64,000 nucleotides of DNA from CAYRTD01 sp964528675 (GTDB lineage Bacteria; Bacteroidota; Bacteroidia; Bacteroidales; GCA-2748055): positions 1-64,000 of the forward strand of contig CAZGTU010000008.1 in the NCBI GenBank assembly GCA_964528675.1, in the 5' to 3' direction. Shown here in pieces: positions 60,452 to 64,000 of the stretch. How positions within the stretch are numbered: the stretch's first letter is position 1; each line of letters starts with the position of its first letter. The translations under genes were made by a program, and so were the position numbers. The notes below the pieces were generated by a model. That model made no database searches. It saw only the letters and a list, made by a program, of their open reading frames with translations, and had not been told where the DNA came from.

Positions 60452-60577
60452 GGTGACACTATCCCCGACAGGGGTTAAACTGGAATAGCCATGGGTGAAA
60501 CCCATGGTAGAACAACATCCCAACCCCCTGTCCTACAATGGCGTAGAGACGTACAACCTGGGCGTCTCTATGTCACC
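60452..60577. repeat. 126-bp structured palindromic element (MITE-like or non-coding repeat)
   Basis: The ends are inverted repeats GGTGACA (60452-60458) and TGTCACC (60571-60577). Inside, GACAGGGGTT (60467-60476) pairs with AACCCCCTGTC (60522-60532, one bulge), enclosing a perfect hairpin CCATGGGT-GAA-ACCCATGG (60489-60507). A second hairpin TAGAGACG/CGTCTCTA (60544-60551, 60563-60570) follows. The element sits just after tamL and could act as its terminator. No coding frame is present. Confidence 0.65.
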
Positions 60578-60815
60578 AGGAATATGAACGACATCTTCAA
60601 GATTCACACGACATATTTCCATATTCATTTTAAATAATGAACATTCACCTCCTTTAAATTGTAACTCTACTAAACATCACTTAATTTAGCTCATACAGGA
60701 GAAAAGCCATCTGAATAATATATTATTTCTCATAGACGATTCTGATGAAAATCTAAATAATAACTGCATTTAAACTCCTGTAAGAAGACGAAATCATGTA
60801 AAGAGCCACCTTATT
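60578..60815. promoter_or_regulatory. Upstream region of the pentahaem cytochrome gene
   Basis: AT-rich, without a gene. It should hold the promoter of the 60816 cytochrome operon. No exact consensus promoter box or operator was identified by eye. Confidence 0.35.
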
Positions 60816-62162
60816 ATGAAAAGACCAAAATTATATTTCATTCTGATTTCTGCGGTTGTGATGCTGAGTTTCTCCTTCTCATTCCATCAGCAGCAGAAAC
60901 AAAAATATAAATATGAGGATTTCAAAACACCTGAATACTGCAATCAGTGTCATGACCTTTTTTATCAGCAGTGGGATCAGGCAATGATGTCGGACGCCTA
61001 CAATCATCACTGGGATGAAATTGAATATTTTAAACTTGCTGTTCCTCATTCGGAAAACGATACAAGCATGGCGGGAGTACACGAAGGCTGTAATGGATGC
61101 CATACCCCCATGGCTTATCTTGTTGGCGATATGCCTCCTCCTGATCCTAAAACAAACCCACGGGCAAATGAATCCGTATCCTGCGAAGTTTGTCATAACA
61201 TAGATTCTTATAACGGAGATATCCCCTTTAATCACAACTATAACCTTAAGACCGGTGATGTTAAATGGACTACAAGAAAAGGTGAAAAATCCTCACCCAA
61301 TCATGAGATACAGACTACCGAATTACATGGAACTGCCGAGTTCTGCGGTATATGTCATAATGAAAAAAGTCCCTTTGGTGTATGGGTGAAATCAACTCAT
61401 CTTGAATTAAAAGAGGGCCCATATTATGAAGAAGGAGTGACGTGCCAGGATTGTCATATGCCAGACGGACCGGCTAAGACTGCAAAGATGGGCGCTTTCT
61501 ATGAGGATACAAAAATGCATCTTTTTAACGGAGCCCACGATCCCGGAAAAGTTAAAGGTACTATCGAAATAAGAATTACCCCGGACCGTCAGGAAGTGAT
61601 CCCGGGAGAACCTGCCATATTCACTGTCACACTCTACAACCAAAAAACAGGTCATAAATTCCCTACCGGATCGGTTGAAGACAGAATTGTGTGGCTACAC
61701 ATGGAAGCTATTGATGAGAGTGGAAAAACCTATCATATTCCGGTAGACAAAAAAGGATTTGAGGGAGAGGAATATACTATTGCCAGTGATGTTCTTGCAT
61801 ATCAGGACATGGGTGTACCGCTGGAAATAGAAAATTTCGAAGGAATCAGAAGAGAAGACGTTCCTATAGGTGACAGAATTTTCAGAATGCCCTATTTCGA
61901 TCCCCAGGGCAGAATGACAATTATGCAATGGAATACTGATTCTCTGGGTGTAGATTACAGAATAGGCCCGAGAGAAACAAAAGTTGAGACCTATACTTTC
62001 GATCTGCCTTATGACATCACACCCGGAAAATTAAAAGTATCTGCAGTTATGTATTTCAGATTACTGGTTAAACCTGTAGGCGAATACCTTGATGTCCCTG
62101 AGGAGGAATATACTGCTATGAAAGTGAACGAGCAGGAAATTGAAATCACAGTATTACCTTAA
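60816..62162 (+). CDS. Pentahaem c-type cytochrome, exported
   Basis: The 448-residue protein has an N-terminal membrane/signal segment (~5-24) and five CxxCH haem sites: Cys42-His46 (CNQCH), Cys92-His96 (CNGCH), Cys123-His127 (CEVCH), Cys177-His181 (CGICH) and Cys210-His214 (CQDCH). The haem part resembles the cytochrome c554/multihaem group. The second half (~230-448) is beta-rich, with RQEVIPGEPAIFTVTLYNQKTGHKFPTGS, and may be an Ig-like sugar- or partner-binding domain. It should carry electrons in the periplasm or at the outer membrane. A one-haem beta-barrel gene follows after 11 bp, so an electron path through the outer membrane is plausible. Confidence 0.92.
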   Translation: MKRPKLYFILISAVVMLSFSFSFHQQQKQKYKYEDFKTPEYCNQCHDLFYQQWDQAMMSDAYNHHWDEIEYFKLAVPHSENDTSMAGVHEGCNGCHTPMAYLVGDMPPPDPKTNPRANESVSCEVCHNIDSYNGDIPFNHNYNLKTGDVKWTTRKGEKSSPNHEIQTTELHGTAEFCGICHNEKSPFGVWVKSTHLELKEGPYYEEGVTCQDCHMPDGPAKTAKMGAFYEDTKMHLFNGAHDPGKVKGTIEIRITPDRQEVIPGEPAIFTVTLYNQKTGHKFPTGSVEDRIVWLHMEAIDESGKTYHIPVDKKGFEGEEYTIASDVLAYQDMGVPLEIENFEGIRREDVPIGDRIFRMPYFDPQGRMTIMQWNTDSLGVDYRIGPRETKVETYTFDLPYDITPGKLKVSAVMYFRLLVKPVGEYLDVPEEEYTAMKVNEQEIEITVLP

Positions 62163-62173
62163 AAATTAATGAT

Positions 62174-63364
62174 ATGAAAAAAATTATACTTGTTTTAGTA
62201 TCTGTACTCCTGATAATTCCGGAAATAAATGCAATCCCGGCATTCGCACGAAAATATAATATCAGTTGCATGACCTGCCATTCACCTTCCACACCCAAAT
62301 TGAAACCTTACGGAGATCAGTACGCGGGAGATGGCTTCAAACTGGAAGATTACCAGGCTCCTAGATACTTCACCGATACCGGTGATCCAAAATTATCCCT
62401 GATACGTAACTTTCCCATTGCTGTCAGAATGGACGGCTATGTACAGCTTACCTTCAATGGGGAAGGACGTACTGACTTCTCATCCCCCTACCTTGTCAAG
62501 CTCCTTTCGGGAGGTGAAATCTCGGAACACCTGGCTTATTACTTCTACTTTTATATGGATGAACACGGAGAAGTTGCTGGCGTGGAAGATGCTTATCTCA
62601 TGTATGACAATCTCTTTGACACTGAACTGGATATCATTTTAGGACAATTCCAGGTTTCTGATCCTCTTTTCAAAAGAGAGCTGAGACTCACTTTCGAGGA
62701 TTATGCCGTATACACAGCACAGCCCGGATTATCGGATATAACGATGAAATATGATAAAGGGATACTGTTTTCTTATAGTCTTCCGACTTCAACCGATCTG
62801 ATCCTTGAAATAGTCAACGGTAATGGATTGTCGGAAACCGGGGAAATGAAATTATTTGACAAGGATAAATACAAAAGCTTTCTTGGCAGAATTTCCCAGG
62901 ATATAGGCGATTTCCTGAGAGTAGGTGCTGTAGGCTATTACGGGAAAGAAAATCTCTCAAGATCTGACATAGGACTCATAACCAATGATGTGACATATCT
63001 TGGAGGAGATGCTACCTTCACCGCCTCAGACAAACTGGAAGTTAATATGCAATATCTCTACCGGCAGGATGGAAATCTGATAGTACCGGAATTAACCTCA
63101 CCCTCCCCTCTTGAAGTAACTACCAATGGCATCCTGGGTGAAATCATCTACAGTCCGCAAGGAGATGAAAGCGACTGGTATGCTGTCGGATTATACAATT
63201 ATGTTGAATCAGATTATGATCCGTCCGATTATCATTCCATCACATTGCATCTCGGATATCTTCTCAGAAGAAATGTAAGACTCTCGGCAGAATATTCGCA
63301 GGTAATCACCGATCCGGATAATCCTCATGGACGGTTATCGCTTGGATTTACTTCGGCGTTTTAG
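62174..63364 (+). CDS. Outer-membrane beta-barrel protein with N-terminal haem c site
   Basis: The 396-residue protein has a signal peptide (ending INAIPAFA), one haem c motif (CMTCH, Cys32-His36) right after it, and then a long run of alternating amphipathic strands (VRMDGYVQLTFNG, LAYYFYFYMDEHGEV, DIILGQFQVSDP, EVNMQYLYRQDG, SLGFTSAF at the end) typical of a 16-18-strand barrel. Proteins with FARKY-x-SC-x-TCH at the N-terminus plus a barrel are known in several phyla but uncharacterised. It follows the pentahaem cytochrome by 11 bp. An outer-membrane electron conduit or redox-coupled porin is the natural inference. Confidence 0.82.
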   Translation: MKKIILVLVSVLLIIPEINAIPAFARKYNISCMTCHSPSTPKLKPYGDQYAGDGFKLEDYQAPRYFTDTGDPKLSLIRNFPIAVRMDGYVQLTFNGEGRTDFSSPYLVKLLSGGEISEHLAYYFYFYMDEHGEVAGVEDAYLMYDNLFDTELDIILGQFQVSDPLFKRELRLTFEDYAVYTAQPGLSDITMKYDKGILFSYSLPTSTDLILEIVNGNGLSETGEMKLFDKDKYKSFLGRISQDIGDFLRVGAVGYYGKENLSRSDIGLITNDVTYLGGDATFTASDKLEVNMQYLYRQDGNLIVPELTSPSPLEVTTNGILGEIIYSPQGDESDWYAVGLYNYVESDYDPSDYHSITLHLGYLLRRNVRLSAEYSQVITDPDNPHGRLSLGFTSAF

Positions 63365-63843
63365 ATAGAGAGAGTCATGATTAGGGAAAATGGCGAGGTG
63401 AGCGAGGTGAGCGACTTTAGCGACGTTAGCGATCTAAGTGACGTAAAAAATGACTTCTTCCTATCATATAACAAATTTTATAAGTTACACAAGAACAGAT
63501 ATGTAAGTTTAATCGTTGAGCCCACTCCGAAAAGTGTTTTCACCCCTAACCTGGACAAGCCAGAACCAAATAATTTTTTGAAGTTTAAATATTTCCCATG
63601 CCCCTGTAGCGTCTGTAGTGATTATCCTGCAGAAGGTGCTTCAAAATATTCTGCCAGAAAAAACATGAATATCAGAAGTAAGCGCCTAAATTAATCTGCA
63701 GACAGAAATACCAATCCTCCGGATTGATAGATTCCTCACTACTTCGACTTACTTCGACTGTCGCTCGGGATTCAATTCATCCACTGTTTACAGTTCGCTG
63801 CCGCTCCTGGAAACAGGGATTCATTGAACATTATCCCACCTCA
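63365..63843. other. Convergent intergenic region with a 9-bp tandem repeat
   Basis: The region lies between the haem-barrel gene and the GH15 gene. It starts with six degenerate 9-bp units, G-C/T-GA-n-n-T-n-A, at 63393-63446. An open frame across it (63377-63694) has only repeat-derived Ser-Asp/Glu-Val residues followed by unlike sequence and is not a credible gene. The rest shows nothing recognisable. Confidence 0.5.
63393..63446. repeat. Six-unit 9-bp tandem repeat
   Basis: Units are GCGAGGTGA twice, then GCGACTTTA, GCGACGTTA, GCGATCTAA and GTGACGTAA, with no spacer. The first G, the GA at positions 3-4, the T at position 7 or nearby and the last A are kept. The array starts 29 bp after the barrel gene. 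Confidence 0.8.
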
Positions 63844-64000
63844 TTATCCTCCCAACGCCTTATCCAAATTATAAGCCGAACTGATCAACGCCAGATGCGT
63901 AAATGCCTGTGGTGTATTACCAAGAGCTTCACCACTCAGCCCAATCTCTTCTGAATAAATACCCAGGTGGTTTGCATAACCCAGCATTTGCTCGAATATT
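63844..64000 (-). CDS. GH15-family glucoamylase/trehalase-like protein, 3' end
   Basis: The frame enters from the right edge and ends at a TAA (63844-63846), followed by a TGA. The 51 residues contain LGIYSEEIGLSGEALGNTPQAFTHLALI and SAYNLDKALGG; the GN-x-PQAF-TH-LALI segment is the conserved C-terminus of bacterial GH15 alpha/alpha-barrel enzymes, which release glucose from alpha-glucans or split trehalose. It converges on the cytochrome operon. Only the tail is inside the window. Confidence 0.8.
   Translation of the reverse strand, partial: IFEQMLGYANHLGIYSEEIGLSGEALGNTPQAFTHLALISSAYNLDKALGG

Noticed and set aside
63377..63694. 105-residue open frame
   Set aside because: Its start is the 9-bp tandem repeat and the rest has no signal, domain or gene-like composition; it looks like chance.
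1..64000. CRISPR array, tRNA, rRNA, prophage or integrase
   Set aside because: No regular spaced repeats, cloverleaf-like sequences, rRNA segments or phage genes were seen. A tRNA scan was not possible by eye and could still find one.

Overview
The window looks like a chromosomal segment of a marine or marine-like Bacteroidota, probably a Marinilabiliales/Prolixibacteraceae-type organism. This rests on four proteins with type IX secretion C-terminal tails (PNPF start, short beta-rich end with conserved Lys residues), a TonB-dependent receptor with an N-terminal carboxypeptidase-regulatory-like domain, a lipoprotein-type TamA homologue (TamL), a TAnnTTTG-type -7 promoter box, AT-rich gene starts without strong Shine-Dalgarno sequences, and sulfatases mixed with glycoside hydrolases. 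The taxon is an inference from gene content. No rRNA or tRNA gene was seen.

Layout. 1-43.7 kb is a polysaccharide- and sugar-acid-degradation region. At the left edge lies the 3' end of a four-carbon acid sugar kinase-like gene. A minus-strand operon (7855 to 147) follows: heparinase II/III-like lyase, broken sulfatase, Tat-exported enolase-superfamily protein, GH51/GH39-like hydrolase, SLC13/DASS anion transporter, then sulfatase and enolase remnants. A plus-strand operon (8493-15765) diverges from it: Tat enolase homologue, secreted WD40 propeller, large modular GH10, a signal-peptide remnant, the only intact sulfatase, and another remnant. It converges at a bidirectional terminator on a long minus-strand series (40542 to 15742): TonB receptor, beta-helix protein, WD40 propeller, dehydratase-like enolase, a pair of phospholipase-C-like paralogues, broken WD40, sulfatase remnants, PhoD-like phosphatase, TIM-barrel protein, GH10, BNR propeller, broken GH28, GntR regulator, IolB-like isomerase and GH2. 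A membrane-tethered putative one-component regulator diverges from the TonB receptor and precedes another glycosidase-like gene.

43.8-64 kb is mostly housekeeping and envelope genes: DEAD-box helicase, YihY/BrkB membrane protein, M48 lipoprotein peptidase, class A penicillin-binding protein, a run of tiny stress-type membrane proteins (CsbD, lmo0937-like, DUF3185-like), a coiled-coil lipoprotein, TamB plus TamL, a pentahaem cytochrome followed by a one-haem beta-barrel protein, and the 3' end of a GH15 gene at the right edge.

How it fits together. The catabolic genes suggest breakdown of a sulfated, uronate-containing plant or algal glycan with a xylan-like part: GH10, GH2, GH28 remnant, GH51-like, lyase and sulfatases act outside or in the periplasm, a TonB receptor without SusD handles uptake, the DASS transporter imports sugar acids, and dehydratases, IolB-like isomerase and kinase feed central metabolism. 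The substrate is inferred. The most striking feature is decay: four of five sulfatase loci, a GH28, a WD40 gene and an enolase homologue are broken, often by internal deletions that keep the gene ends. The best candidates for undescribed biology are the HTH-like/transmembrane/lectin-like regulator, the WD40 propellers paired with Tat-exported enzymes, the phospholipase-C-like gene pair, and the cytochrome/haem-barrel pair.
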